From contig CALVXV010000006.1 of the NCBI GenBank assembly GCA_944371685.1, positions 1-25,483 of the forward strand: a DNA stretch of 25,483 nucleotides, read 5' to 3'. Under the pieces are notes generated by a model. The model was not told where the DNA came from, did no database searches, and was given only the letters and a program-made list of their open reading frames with translations. Shown here piece by piece: positions 14,998-22,343 of the stretch. Position numbers and translations under genes: made by a program. Origin of the DNA: an uncultured Bacilli bacterium (GTDB lineage: Bacteria > Bacillota_I > Bacilli_A > RF39 > UBA660). Position 1 is the stretch's first letter; each line of letters opens with the position of its first letter.

Positions 14998-15022
14998 TAA
15001 AACCTACAATATATGATATAAT
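14992..15022 (+). promoter_or_regulatory. Promoter candidate of the small HTH gene
   Basis: TATAAT (15017-15022) with TTGTTC (14992-14997) at a long 19-bp spacing. It gives a leader of about 90 nt that includes a perfect hairpin, TACATTGT/ACAATGTA (15047-15054 with 15059-15066, loop CAAA). Confidence 0.45.
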
Positions 15023-15119
15023 AGGTAAGATTTAAAAAGAAATTTGTACATTGTCAAAACAATGTATATGTCATTATCACGTAAAAATATTACCATTGAC
15101 ATAGCAAGGAGAGTTCTAC

Positions 15120-15458
15120 ATGACAAAAAAAGAAGAAGCAGTAAAACTGATAAAAGAAAAATTAAATAACAAAACTTTTTTAACATATAAAGAAATAGCA
15201 TCCATAACTGGATATCATCCTAAATATATTTTGAAATTAAAAAAGGAAGTTATTAATGGAACTGTTAGCTTTGTGCATGGTAATAAAAATAGAGTACCAT
15301 CTAATGTTATGAGTGAAGAAGAAAGAAAAAAAATAATTAACTTATATAAAAAGAGCAACGTTAGTATCCGTAAATTTTGTAAATTTTATAATAGTCGAAG
15401 CTATTCATGCATCTATAACTTACTAAAAGAAGAAGGTCTACTTAAAACTACCAAATAA
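15120..15458 (+). CDS. Stand-alone HTH protein resembling the N-terminus of a transposase
   Basis: 112 residues with two helical HTH-like parts: about 15-45 (TYKEIASITGYHPKYILKL) and about 65-105 (SEEERKKIINLYKKSNVSIRKF). The link VHGNKNRVPSN between them is typical of the DNA-binding region of DDE transposases that bind their terminal repeats. No catalytic domain follows; a strong terminator overlaps the stop codon. The gene has its own ribosome site (AAGGAGAG) and a structured leader. No insertion-sequence ends were found nearby. It is therefore either a remnant or a transposase DNA-binding domain reused as a regulator. The clean transcription unit favours reuse (inference). Confidence 0.6.
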   Translation: MTKKEEAVKLIKEKLNNKTFLTYKEIASITGYHPKYILKLKKEVINGTVSFVHGNKNRVPSNVMSEEERKKIINLYKKSNVSIRKFCKFYNSRSYSCIYNLLKEEGLLKTTK

Positions 15459-15471
15459 AGGTAGTTTTTTT
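15445..15471 (+). terminator. Terminator after the small HTH gene
   Basis: AAACTACC (15445-15452) and GGTAGTTT (15460-15467), an 8-bp stem followed by a T-run; it overlaps the stop codon. Confidence 0.85.
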
Positions 15472-15500
15472 GTCGAGTAATAATCCACATAAACATATAA

Positions 15501-15526
15501 CCTTCCTAATATCTTTTGGTAGGAGG
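15501..15526 (+). promoter_or_regulatory. Hairpin burying the Ca2+-ATPase ribosome site
   Basis: CCTTCCTA (15501-15508) can pair with TAGGAGG (15520-15526) with a single bulged T, across an 11-nt loop. The 3' arm holds most of the Shine-Dalgarno AGGAGGTG (15521-15528) of the ATPase gene, which suggests translational control. Confidence 0.45.
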
Positions 15527-15533
15527 TGCTTAT

Positions 15534-18116
15534 ATGTACAAAGGTCTAACTAACGAAGAAGTAATTAAAAGTAGAAAAAAATACGGTAGTAATGAAATTA
15601 AAGGTTCAAAAAAAGAAAGCTTTATGCATAAACTAATTGCCACCCTAGGAGATCCGATCATTAAAATCTTAATTATAGCTTTAGTAGTAAAAACTCTATT
15701 CTTATTTCAAAACTTTGACTGGTATGAAACAATTGGAATCGTCATCGCTATTTTCCTTGCCTCATTTATATCAACAATATCAGAATATGGAAGTGAAAAA
15801 GCCTTTGAACAACTCCAAGCTGATGCCTCAAAAATAAAAATAAAAGTCATGCGTAATAACCAAATTAAAGAAATAAATATTGATGACATAGTCGTTGGCG
15901 ACATTGTCCTATTAAATCCTGGTGATAAAATACCTGCTGATGGAACCTTAATCAAAGGTAAAATAAGTGTCAATGAATCAAGCCTAAATGGTGAAATGAA
16001 GGAAAAAGAAAAAAAAGAAGGTGCTGAAGTATTTCGCTCATCAGTAGTTTATCAAGGACTAGCCACCATGAAAGTTACTAAAGTAGGAGACCGAACTTTT
16101 TATGGAAAATTAGCTAAAGAAGTTGGAGAAAAATCACCAACCAGTCCTTTAAAACTAAGACTAGTTAAATTAGCTGAAATAATCAGTAAAATTGGTTATA
16201 TTGGAGCTATTCTCGTTAGTTTATCATATCTTTTTTCTGTAACAGTTATTGAAAATAACTTTGAACTAGATGCTATTATAAACACGGTCACAAATTTTCC
16301 ATTAATGTTCGGACATATTCTAAGAGCTTTAACTTTATCAGTAACCATTATAGTAGTGGCCGTTCCTGAAGGACTTCCTTTAATGGTCACCCTTGTATTA
16401 TCATCTAATATGAAAAGAATGCTTAAAAGTAATGTCCTAGTTAGAAAACTAATGGGCATTGAAACTGCTGGGAATATTAATATGTTATTCACTGATAAAA
16501 CCGGCACTATTACTAAAGGTAAACTAGACGTTATAGCCATTTCTGATGCCGAAGGTAATATATATAAAAGTAAACAAGAACTAAAACAAAATCCATCTTA
16601 TTATACTAGAGTAAAACTATCATTAATAGCCAACAATGAAAGTAAATATAGTGATAAAAATATCCCAGTAGGTGGTAATATCACCGATAGGGCTTTATTA
16701 AAATTCTTTAAATCATCTAATCTTAAATATAAAATAAAAGATAAAATTCCCTTTAATAGTGAAAACAAATATGCCTTAACTGAAGTAGAATATCAAGAAA
16801 AAACAATTAATTTTATTAAAGGTGCACCCGAAGTAATTATAAAAAAATGCACCCACTATTATAAAAATGAACAAAAAAGACTCTTAACTAATAAAATCAA
16901 AATATACAATCAAATCAAAAAAGCTACCGATCAAGGCATTCGCGTATTAGCCTTTGGAACCACCACATCTAAAAGAAATATCGAAAGAATAACTTTAATC
17001 GGATTAGTTTATATAAAAGATGAAGTAAGACCAGAAGCTATTGAAGGTTTAAAATTAATCAAAAAAGCTCATATAAATACAGTTATGATAACTGGTGATA
17101 ATATTGATACTGCTAAAGCCATTGGTAAAGAAGTAGGACTTATAACTAGTCCAGCTGATATAATCTTATCTAGTACCCAGTTCAATCAAAAATCCGATGA
17201 AGAAATCAAAAAACTTCTTCCAAACTTAAAAATTCTCGCTAGATCATTACCCCAAGATAAAAGTCGCTTAGTTAAAATTGCTCAATCAACAGGTCTCATA
17301 GTTGGTATGACCGGTGATGGTGTCAATGATGCTTCCGCCTTAAAAAAAGCAGATGTTGGCTTTGCCATGGGCTCTGGTACTGAAGTAGCTAAAGAAGCTA
17401 GCGATATTGTTATATTAGATGATAACCTTCTTTCCATTTCAAATGCTGTTTTGTATGGCCGAACAATATTTAAAAGTATCAGAAAATTTATCATCTTCCA
17501 GCTTACCATGAATATATGTGCTGTCAGTATTTCTATAATAGGTCCGTTTATTGGTGTTGATGTACCAGTAACAGTAATTCAAATGCTTTGGATTAATATG
17601 GTGATGGATACCTTAGCTGGTATAGCCTTCTCATTTGAGCCACCTTTAAAAGAATATATGGATGAAAAACCTAAAGCCAAAAACGAAAACATAATAAACC
17701 GCTATATGAAAGATGAAATTCTTTTCACTGGAGCATACTCCGCTTTAATGTGTGTCTTTTTTCTAAAAGCCCCATTTATTCATGATATTTTTAGGGATAG
17801 TACTGATGATAAATATTTAATGACCGCTTTCTTTGGCTTATTTATATTTATGGGTATCTTTAACTCTTTTAATGCTAGAACAAATAGATTAAACTTATTT
17901 GCCAATCTTTCTAAAAATAAAGTTTTCTTAGTCACCATCTTATTCATTTTAGTTGTTCAAATATATCTAATTTACTATGGTGGTGACCTCTTTAGAGCCT
18001 ATGGATTAAATCCAATAGAATTTGAAATTATGTTATTACTTTCTCTAACCGTTGTCCCAGTCGATTGGATAAGAAAAATATATTTAAGGAAACAAGGTGA
18101 AATCGGTGGTGTATAA
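15534..18116 (+). CDS. PMCA-type Ca2+-transporting P-type ATPase
   Basis: 860 residues from ATG 15534, chosen because AGGAGGTG lies 5 nt upstream; a TTG at 15516 is in frame but lies before the ribosome site. Type II P-type pump that exports Ca2+ using ATP, with a phospho-aspartate intermediate. Seen: membrane helices M1-M2 (about 45-90), actuator domain, M4 motif VPEGLPL, phosphorylation site DKTGT (D321), nucleotide domain with KGAPE, hinge TGDGVNDASALKKADVG, and C-terminal helices including LWINMVMDTLAGIAFSFEPP, typical of PMCA pumps. The actuator loop reads LNGEMKE where most pumps have LTGES; the essential Glu is kept. No long regulatory tail is present. Translation may be controlled by a hairpin over its ribosome site. 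Confidence 0.93.
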   Translation: MYKGLTNEEVIKSRKKYGSNEIKGSKKESFMHKLIATLGDPIIKILIIALVVKTLFLFQNFDWYETIGIVIAIFLASFISTISEYGSEKAFEQLQADASKIKIKVMRNNQIKEINIDDIVVGDIVLLNPGDKIPADGTLIKGKISVNESSLNGEMKEKEKKEGAEVFRSSVVYQGLATMKVTKVGDRTFYGKLAKEVGEKSPTSPLKLRLVKLAEIISKIGYIGAILVSLSYLFSVTVIENNFELDAIINTVTNFPLMFGHILRALTLSVTIIVVAVPEGLPLMVTLVLSSNMKRMLKSNVLVRKLMGIETAGNINMLFTDKTGTITKGKLDVIAISDAEGNIYKSKQELKQNPSYYTRVKLSLIANNESKYSDKNIPVGGNITDRALLKFFKSSNLKYKIKDKIPFNSENKYALTEVEYQEKTINFIKGAPEVIIKKCTHYYKNEQKRLLTNKIKIYNQIKKATDQGIRVLAFGTTTSKRNIERITLIGLVYIKDEVRPEAIEGLKLIKKAHINTVMITGDNIDTAKAIGKEVGLITSPADIILSSTQFNQKSDEEIKKLLPNLKILARSLPQDKSRLVKIAQSTGLIVGMTGDGVNDASALKKADVGFAMGSGTEVAKEASDIVILDDNLLSISNAVLYGRTIFKSIRKFIIFQLTMNICAVSISIIGPFIGVDVPVTVIQMLWINMVMDTLAGIAFSFEPPLKEYMDEKPKAKNENIINRYMKDEILFTGAYSALMCVFFLKAPFIHDIFRDSTDDKYLMTAFFGLFIFMGIFNSFNARTNRLNLFANLSKNKVFLVTILFILVVQIYLIYYGGDLFRAYGLNPIEFEIMLLLSLTVVPVDWIRKIYLRKQGEIGGV

Positions 18117-18117
18117 T

Positions 18118-18145
18118 TTGATTTTTTTTAGGTATTTGTTATAAT
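18118..18145 (+). promoter_or_regulatory. Promoter of the lipoprotein gene
   Basis: TTGATT (18118-18123), 16 bp, TATAAT (18140-18145), directly after the ATPase stop codon. Confidence 0.55.
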
Positions 18146-18166
18146 ATAAGCGAAAGAAGGGATACT

Positions 18167-18745
18167 ATGAATAAAAAATTATATCCAATGTATATGAAAG
18201 GATTAACCGCAATTTTCACGGTAGCTTTATCTAGTACCTTAATAGGTTGTCAAACAACTAAAACTGAAAATACTGAACCACAAACTACTGAAACTCAAAA
18301 TACAGATTCAACAACTAATGAAATAAATGAATATTTAGAATCACAAATGCAAAAAGATACTCAAGCTGAAGCTGCTATCAGTATAATGTTAGATGGCGCT
18401 GAAAGTTTAAAAGAGTCAGCTAGTGAATCAGCTAATAGTGAAGAAGTTCAATCAGAATTAAGTAAAGCTATGGATAATTTTAAAGTATTAAGTGACTTTA
18501 TATTCAATGGTGGTGAAATTGACGGAGTAACCTTCAGTGAATTAAGCGATGAAGGAAAAGAAAGTGCCAAAAAAGCCTTAAACTCTTTAGATAATACTAT
18601 AAATGAATTAGTACCAAATTATAAAGAAAGATTTAAAGAATGGTTTACAGATAGTGCTGCCAAAGGACTAGATGCTCTTGACAGTTTAAAAGATAAAGGT
18701 AGTGCCATTTGGGATGAGATTCAATCAAAAAGAAAAACAAGATAA
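18167..18745 (+). CDS. Lipoprotein of unknown function
   Basis: 192 residues. An N-terminal signal with lipobox STLIGC places the lipidated cysteine at residue 28. A Thr/Glu/Asn/Gln-rich linker (about 29-50) leads to a largely helical, acidic domain (about 52-190) rich in Ser, Lys, Glu and Ala (for example YLESQMQKDTQAEAAI and DNFKVLSDFIFNGG). No catalytic motif and no family was recognised. It should be anchored on the outer face of the membrane. It has its own promoter and a strong terminator, so it is a single-gene unit next to, not clearly with, the Ca2+ pump. The SD is GAAGGG before ATG 18167. Function is not inferred. Confidence 0.75.
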   Translation: MNKKLYPMYMKGLTAIFTVALSSTLIGCQTTKTENTEPQTTETQNTDSTTNEINEYLESQMQKDTQAEAAISIMLDGAESLKESASESANSEEVQSELSKAMDNFKVLSDFIFNGGEIDGVTFSELSDEGKESAKKALNSLDNTINELVPNYKERFKEWFTDSAAKGLDALDSLKDKGSAIWDEIQSKRKTR

Positions 18746-18754
18746 ATAAATTGT

Positions 18755-18787
18755 AAAAAGGTAATATGTAAAAAAGTTACCTTTTTT
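18755..18787 (+). terminator. Terminator after the lipoprotein gene
   Basis: AAAAAGGTAA (18755-18764) and TTACCTTTTT (18777-18786), a 10-bp stem with a T-run. Confidence 0.85.
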
Positions 18788-18790
18788 ATA

Positions 18791-18819
18791 TTGTACTCGT
18801 TGAAAAAATGTGGTATATT
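18791..18819 (+). promoter_or_regulatory. Promoter of the agrA-agrC-type unit
   Basis: TTGTAC (18791-18796), 17 bp, TATATT (18814-18819). Confidence 0.55.
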
Positions 18820-18868
18820 TACATAGGTACAATAAAAGCTTAAATTAAGAGAGGGCAAGGTAAGATTT

Positions 18869-19570
18869 ATGATAAACTTTATTATTTGTGACGATGTAAA
18901 ACAATACCGTGAAATGGTTGAAAGAGTAATAGACACCTATATGATGAAAAACAAATTAGAATATAAAACCCATATATTTCATGATTATGATAGCAAATTC
19001 ATGGAAATAGTAGAATCAAAACTATCATTTAAAATATATATACTAGACATTGAAGCCCCTACTAGATCAGGAATTGACATTGCTAGAATTATTAGAGCAA
19101 GAGATGTTGATAGTGTCTTAATATTCTTAACAGGCCACCAAGAATTAGGCAATGTTGTTATAAAAAATGATTTTTTATTCCTATCATACATTAATAAATT
19201 TGATAACTGTGAACAAAGATTAAGCAATTCAATTGATAAAGCACTACAAATATTTAAAGTAAAAAGTGTTATCAGATTCAAAGATAATGGCATTGTCTAT
19301 ACAATTCCTCAAGATGACATTTTATATATTACTAGAGATAGTGTTGATCGAAAATGTATAATTGTGACAGATTATAATGAATTTAAAGTTGGTAAAGCAT
19401 TAAGTGAATTAGAAAAAATGGTAAATAATAATTTTATTAAAACTCATAGAGCATGCTTAATGAACCGTAAACGCGTTCTTAGTTTTAGCAAATCGCAAAA
19501 ACAAGTAATGTTTGATAATGGCATGACTTCTGATTTAGTATCTACTAGATTTGATAAGGAGTTGATATAA
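18869..19570 (+). CDS. agrA: AgrA-type LytTR response regulator
   Basis: 233 residues. Receiver domain (about 1-125) with acidic pair D8 D9, phospho-acceptor D60 in YILDIEAP, T88 in FLTGH and K110. LytTR DNA-binding domain (about 131-233) with RFKDNGIVYTIPQDDILYI and KTHRACLMNRKRV, the family's beta-type fold that binds paired direct repeats. It would be phosphorylated by the kinase encoded 1 nt downstream and activate promoters of the quorum regulon, including probably the leftward agrB-agrD unit. Gene order is regulator first, then kinase, unlike the classical agrBDCA. The ribosome site AAGGTAAG lies upstream of ATG 18869. Confidence 0.88.
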   Translation: MINFIICDDVKQYREMVERVIDTYMMKNKLEYKTHIFHDYDSKFMEIVESKLSFKIYILDIEAPTRSGIDIARIIRARDVDSVLIFLTGHQELGNVVIKNDFLFLSYINKFDNCEQRLSNSIDKALQIFKVKSVIRFKDNGIVYTIPQDDILYITRDSVDRKCIIVTDYNEFKVGKALSELEKMVNNNFIKTHRACLMNRKRVLSFSKSQKQVMFDNGMTSDLVSTRFDKELI

Positions 19571-19571
19571 A

Positions 19572-20900
19572 ATGACAGAAATAAGCTTGGCGAATATATT
19601 AATAAATTTTCTTTCAAATATTTTAATAGATACATTTAGTGTAGTATGTTGGAATTTTTGTATACAAACTCAATTTAAAATAAATATACGTAAAAATATA
19701 CTTTTAACAATAGGAATTTCTGTTTTCATTACTTTTTTTATTTTCGTTTTTCCAAATCCATTAAGATTATTAATAGTATTTCTAGCTTTGATAATGATTT
19801 GCTATATGTTTTTTACAAAAAATTTAAAACAAAGTATACTTCTAGTTATATGCTCACAGCTAGCTGTATGGATAGCTGAAAATAGCTTTATGATTTTTGC
19901 ATTATTATTTAAACTTAAAAATATTGAAACTATTACATCAATACCAAGTATGTATCTGTTATTAAACGTGTATATTACTTTAATTTCTTTTATAATGTTA
20001 AAGTTAAAGCTACCACAAAAGTTATATAAAATTTTAGTTGATACCACAAAATCAGTTAAGGATAACGAAACATTAATATTTTCTTTTATGATAATTGCTA
20101 TTATAGTAATTTCAATGATTGAAAATTATATGTATTTACCATCATCAGTTATTATAATTACAAATGTTACAATGGGAATCATATTTATTTCTATTATAAT
20201 TGCTTCCAGTAAAATAAAAGCAAATTATAATGAAATAAATAAAAAATATGAAACGAGTATTTCTAGTTTAAAAGAATATGAAGTCATGATCGATAAATTT
20301 AGAGTATATACTCATGAAAATAAAAATGAATTTTATACAATCAGAAATATGTTAAAAAATGACGATGATAGAAATGAAGTTATAAAATACATAGATACAT
20401 TAATTGATAATAAGATACAAGATAATGAAAAAATTATGAAAAAAACTGCTAAAATTCCATCTGGTGGTTTAAGAGCTACAATATACTCTAAACTATGTTT
20501 GATGGATAAATTAAAAATTAAATACAAGCTAAATATTTCCAGAGATGTTAGGACCACCGATTTGATTAATTTGGATGAAGATTTAGTTTTAAAAATATGT
20601 AAAATATTAGGTGTATTTTTAGATAATGCAATTGAAGCTGTGAAAGGACTTAAGAAAAAAGAAATTTCTGTGGAAATATATATTATAGGCAATGATTTAT
20701 GTATAGATATTACTAATAATTTTAAAGGAAACTTGGATCTTAATAAAATAAGTGATGCTAAATATACAACAAAAGGTGAAGGGCATGGTTATGGACTTAC
20801 GTTAGTGAATCAAATTATAAATGATGAATCTGGTAAATTAGTAAACGAAAAAAGTATCAATCGTGATACTTTCACTCAAATTTTAAAAATAAAAATGTAG
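19572..20900 (+). CDS. agrC: AgrC-type histidine kinase (autoinducing-peptide receptor)
   Basis: 442 residues. The N-terminal half has six to seven membrane helices (about 8-212) forming the peptide sensor. A coiled linker leads to the dimerisation helix with H248 in YTHENKNEFYTIRNM, the likely phospho-site, then a GHKL ATPase domain with N box DNAIEA (351-356) and G box GHGYGL (404-409). This is the layout of the HPK10 family. It starts 1 nt after the regulator stop, with AAGGAG 10 nt upstream inside the regulator gene, so the pair is co-translated. Its stop codon is inside a terminator shared with the opposing agrD gene, whose product is the likely ligand. Confidence 0.9.
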   Translation: MTEISLANILINFLSNILIDTFSVVCWNFCIQTQFKINIRKNILLTIGISVFITFFIFVFPNPLRLLIVFLALIMICYMFFTKNLKQSILLVICSQLAVWIAENSFMIFALLFKLKNIETITSIPSMYLLLNVYITLISFIMLKLKLPQKLYKILVDTTKSVKDNETLIFSFMIIAIIVISMIENYMYLPSSVIIITNVTMGIIFISIIIASSKIKANYNEINKKYETSISSLKEYEVMIDKFRVYTHENKNEFYTIRNMLKNDDDRNEVIKYIDTLIDNKIQDNEKIMKKTAKIPSGGLRATIYSKLCLMDKLKIKYKLNISRDVRTTDLINLDEDLVLKICKILGVFLDNAIEAVKGLKKKEISVEIYIIGNDLCIDITNNFKGNLDLNKISDAKYTTKGEGHGYGLTLVNQIINDESGKLVNEKSINRDTFTQILKIKM

Positions 20901-20920
20901 ATTGGACTTTCTACATTTTT
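20891..20920. terminator. Shared bidirectional terminator between agrC and agrD
   Basis: AAAAATGTAG (20891-20900) and CTACATTTTT (20911-20920), a perfect 10-bp stem with a 10-nt loop. It has A-run and T-run on both strands. It includes the agrC stop codon (20898-20900) and touches the agrD stop codon (20919-20921). Confidence 0.9.
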
Positions 20921-21038
20921 ATTTAATTAAACTTTTTGGACATTCAGGTTCATCGAACCACATAAGGCCACAAGCAACACTACTTGCATTCGCAAATAGG
21001 CCTCCGATTGAAGATAATAATGATGCAATAAAACTCAT
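20919..21038 (-). CDS. agrD: AgrD-like autoinducing peptide precursor
   Basis: 39 residues, too short for usual gene finders. The N-terminal part (MSFIASLLSSIGGLFANAS) is an amphipathic helix; the middle is SVACGLMWF and the tail DEPECPKSLIK. This matches AgrD: helix for AgrB docking, a Cys that forms the thiolactone (C23), and an acidic tail with a conserved Pro as in the DEVEVPKEL of Staphylococcus AgrD. Cutting before D29 would give a ring of Cys plus five residues (CGLMWF), one longer than the usual five-residue ring. A second Cys (C33) sits in the tail that is removed. The start at 21038 is chosen because AAAGGAG (21052-21046) lies 7 nt upstream; ATG 21044 is 1 nt from it. It is co-directional with, and 54 nt after, agrB. 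Confidence 0.85.
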   Translation of the reverse strand: MSFIASLLSSIGGLFANASSVACGLMWFDEPECPKSLIK

Positions 21039-21063
21039 TAACATACTCCTTTCTTTAATCTAT

Positions 21064-21086
21064 GTTTAAATTATAAAAATTTAAAC
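21064..21086 (-). promoter_or_regulatory. Hairpin between agrB and agrD
   Basis: GTTTAAATT (21064-21072), 5-nt loop, AATTTAAAC (21078-21086): a perfect 9-bp inverted repeat in the 54-nt agrB-agrD spacer. It lacks a T-run in the agrD direction, so it looks more like an mRNA processing or stability element than a terminator (inference). Confidence 0.4.
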
Positions 21087-21092
21087 CTGTAA

Positions 21093-21692
21093 TTAAGGCT
21101 GATAACTTTTGTAGTTATCATAAGACTCACCGCAGATTTTGTATGTCGTTGGAGCCGTTAAAACACACTGTATGAGTAATGCTAAAATAAATGCATTTGA
21201 TAAAAAAGTATTATCTATAATTATTGCACAAATAACAAATATAATAGCCATAATTGTTGAAATAATTTTATAAATCATTCTTCTTTTTGGATTTACAATT
21301 GGTTTTTTTGCTGTATCAGCCGGACTATTTTTACACATCAACATAATACCAATTATTCCCAAAATAACTTTAATATTAATTGGAATTAAGGTATAAACAC
21401 ATAAATAAGTTGATATTATAAATACAGTTGTTGAAGCAAGTAAACAAATCCAACTTTTAGGTGCATGCATTCCAAACGATGGAAGCCTTATAAAATTATA
21501 TATTATTGTAAAGATTAATAATTCTTTAAATATTCCCAAGAATATGGCAATTCCAAATATAATAATTGACTTTGAAATTAATAAATATAATCCTAATAAT
21601 CCATACTTAAGTTCAGCTAACTTAACATCATCATACTCAGGATAATATTTTTTAATAACATTCATTGAATTATTAATAAAAGCCTCTTTCAT
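21093..21692 (-). CDS. agrB: AgrB-type peptide-processing membrane protease
   Basis: 199 residues, the normal length. Membrane cysteine endopeptidase that cuts the AgrD tail and forms the thiolactone. The catalytic His and Cys are seen in SFGMHAPKSWIC (H and C seven residues apart, around 75-82). NSPADTAKKPI is the family's second conserved motif. There are several membrane helices on both sides (about 38-58, 60-74, 80-120, 140-185). It lies upstream of agrD in the same direction and reads toward the agrA-agrC unit, an unusual convergent arrangement. The ribosome site (AGAGAGG) is 13 nt from ATG 21692, longer than usual. Confidence 0.92.
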   Translation of the reverse strand: MKEAFINNSMNVIKKYYPEYDDVKLAELKYGLLGLYLLISKSIIIFGIAIFLGIFKELLIFTIIYNFIRLPSFGMHAPKSWICLLASTTVFIISTYLCVYTLIPINIKVILGIIGIMLMCKNSPADTAKKPIVNPKRRMIYKIISTIMAIIFVICAIIIDNTFLSNAFILALLIQCVLTAPTTYKICGESYDNYKSYQP

Positions 21693-22039
21693 AAGAATTG
21701 TACTACCTCTCTTTACAATAACAATAATAACGCAAATTTTGACAAAAAATAAACAAAATGCTTAAACGACACAAAATATTGTCAGTTCGAAACAAAAGTA
21801 TTCTACTAGTGACACTTGTTAGCATTCAGTCAAAATAAATATTCATTCAGACAAAGTTAAACACAGACACCCTTTCTACGTGTAAAATAGAACTCGTCGA
21901 TGTAGTACTTGTGCACATTATATAAGTAGTAATTGCAGTAAAAATTTTGTCGGAAAAAGCAAGACAGTTTTAATTGAAAAATCCATGAGATTAAATTATA
22001 CTGTTATTGTAAGAGATTTACTAGAAGGGAGATGTAAAT
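21693..22039. other. Divergent agrB/csp spacer without a gene
   Basis: About 350 nt. It holds the csp promoter at its right end (21974-22002) and a weak promoter candidate for agrB on the minus strand: TTGTCA (21745-21740) with TATTGT (21720-21715) at a 19-bp spacing. Such over-long spacing is known for AgrA-activated promoters in Staphylococcus. No convincing pair of LytTR direct repeats and no coding region was seen. A 26-codon ORF near 21758-21838 lacks a ribosome site. Confidence 0.4.
21974..22002 (+). promoter_or_regulatory. Sigma-A promoter of the cold-shock gene
   Basis: TTGAAA (21974-21979), 17 bp, TATACT (21997-22002). The leader would be only about 30 nt, shorter than the long thermosensor leaders of Escherichia coli cspA. 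Confidence 0.75.
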
Positions 22040-22252
22040 GTGAAAGGCAAAGTAAAATGGTTCAACAACGAAAAAGGTTTTGGCTTCATAGAATACAACG
22101 ATAAAGAAGATATATTCGTCCACTATTCAGCCATTCTTACTCCTGGCTATAAGACTTTAGTTGAAGGCCAATATGTTGAATTCGATTTAGTCAGAACAGA
22201 CAAAGGCTTGCAAGCAAAAAATGTTGTTGAAATAAAAACTGCATTAGTGTAG
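22040..22252 (+). CDS. csp: Cold-shock domain protein (CspA family)
   Basis: 70 residues, one complete cold-shock domain: GKVKWFNNEKGFGFIEY (RNP1) and DIFVHYSAI (RNP2). Single-stranded nucleic-acid binding protein that melts RNA structure. The start is GTG 22040 within ATGTGA: the ATG at 22038 is out of frame and stops at once, so the GTG (8 nt from GGGAG) is used. It has a terminator of its own. Normal length; no sign of divergence. Confidence 0.95.
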   Translation: MKGKVKWFNNEKGFGFIEYNDKEDIFVHYSAILTPGYKTLVEGQYVEFDLVRTDKGLQAKNVVEIKTALV

Positions 22253-22260
22253 TTTTTTTT
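22236..22260 (+). terminator. Terminator after csp
   Basis: AAACTGCA (22236-22243), loop TTAG, TGTAGTTT (22248-22255), followed by a T-run. It overlaps the stop codon. Confidence 0.85.
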
Positions 22261-22315
22261 CTTGCAAAAAACACATAATTTCACACATGATATCATATAA
22301 ATTATACATATTTTA

Positions 22316-22324
22316 TGGTATAAT
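22316..22324 (+). promoter_or_regulatory. Extended -10 promoter of hpf
   Basis: TGG-TATAAT (22316-22324), an extended -10 (TGn) with no good -35. The short leader ends in AAGGTGATG before ATG 22344. Confidence 0.55.
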
Positions 22325-22343
22325 GTAGTTGGAAGGTGATGAT

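Noticed and set aside
15120..15458. Complete insertion sequence
   Set aside because: No catalytic DDE domain, no terminal inverted repeats and no target-site duplication were found around the HTH gene.
21758..21838. 26-codon ORF (MLKRHKILSV...) upstream of csp, looking like a small basic hydrophobic peptide
   Set aside because: No ribosome site before its ATG and chance ORFs of this size are common in AT-rich DNA.
21781..21861. Two LytTR-like 9-mers (TCAGTTCGA, AAAGTTAAA) that could be AgrA sites
   Set aside because: Each misses one consensus position and they lie about 70 bp apart, whereas real sites are closely spaced direct repeats.
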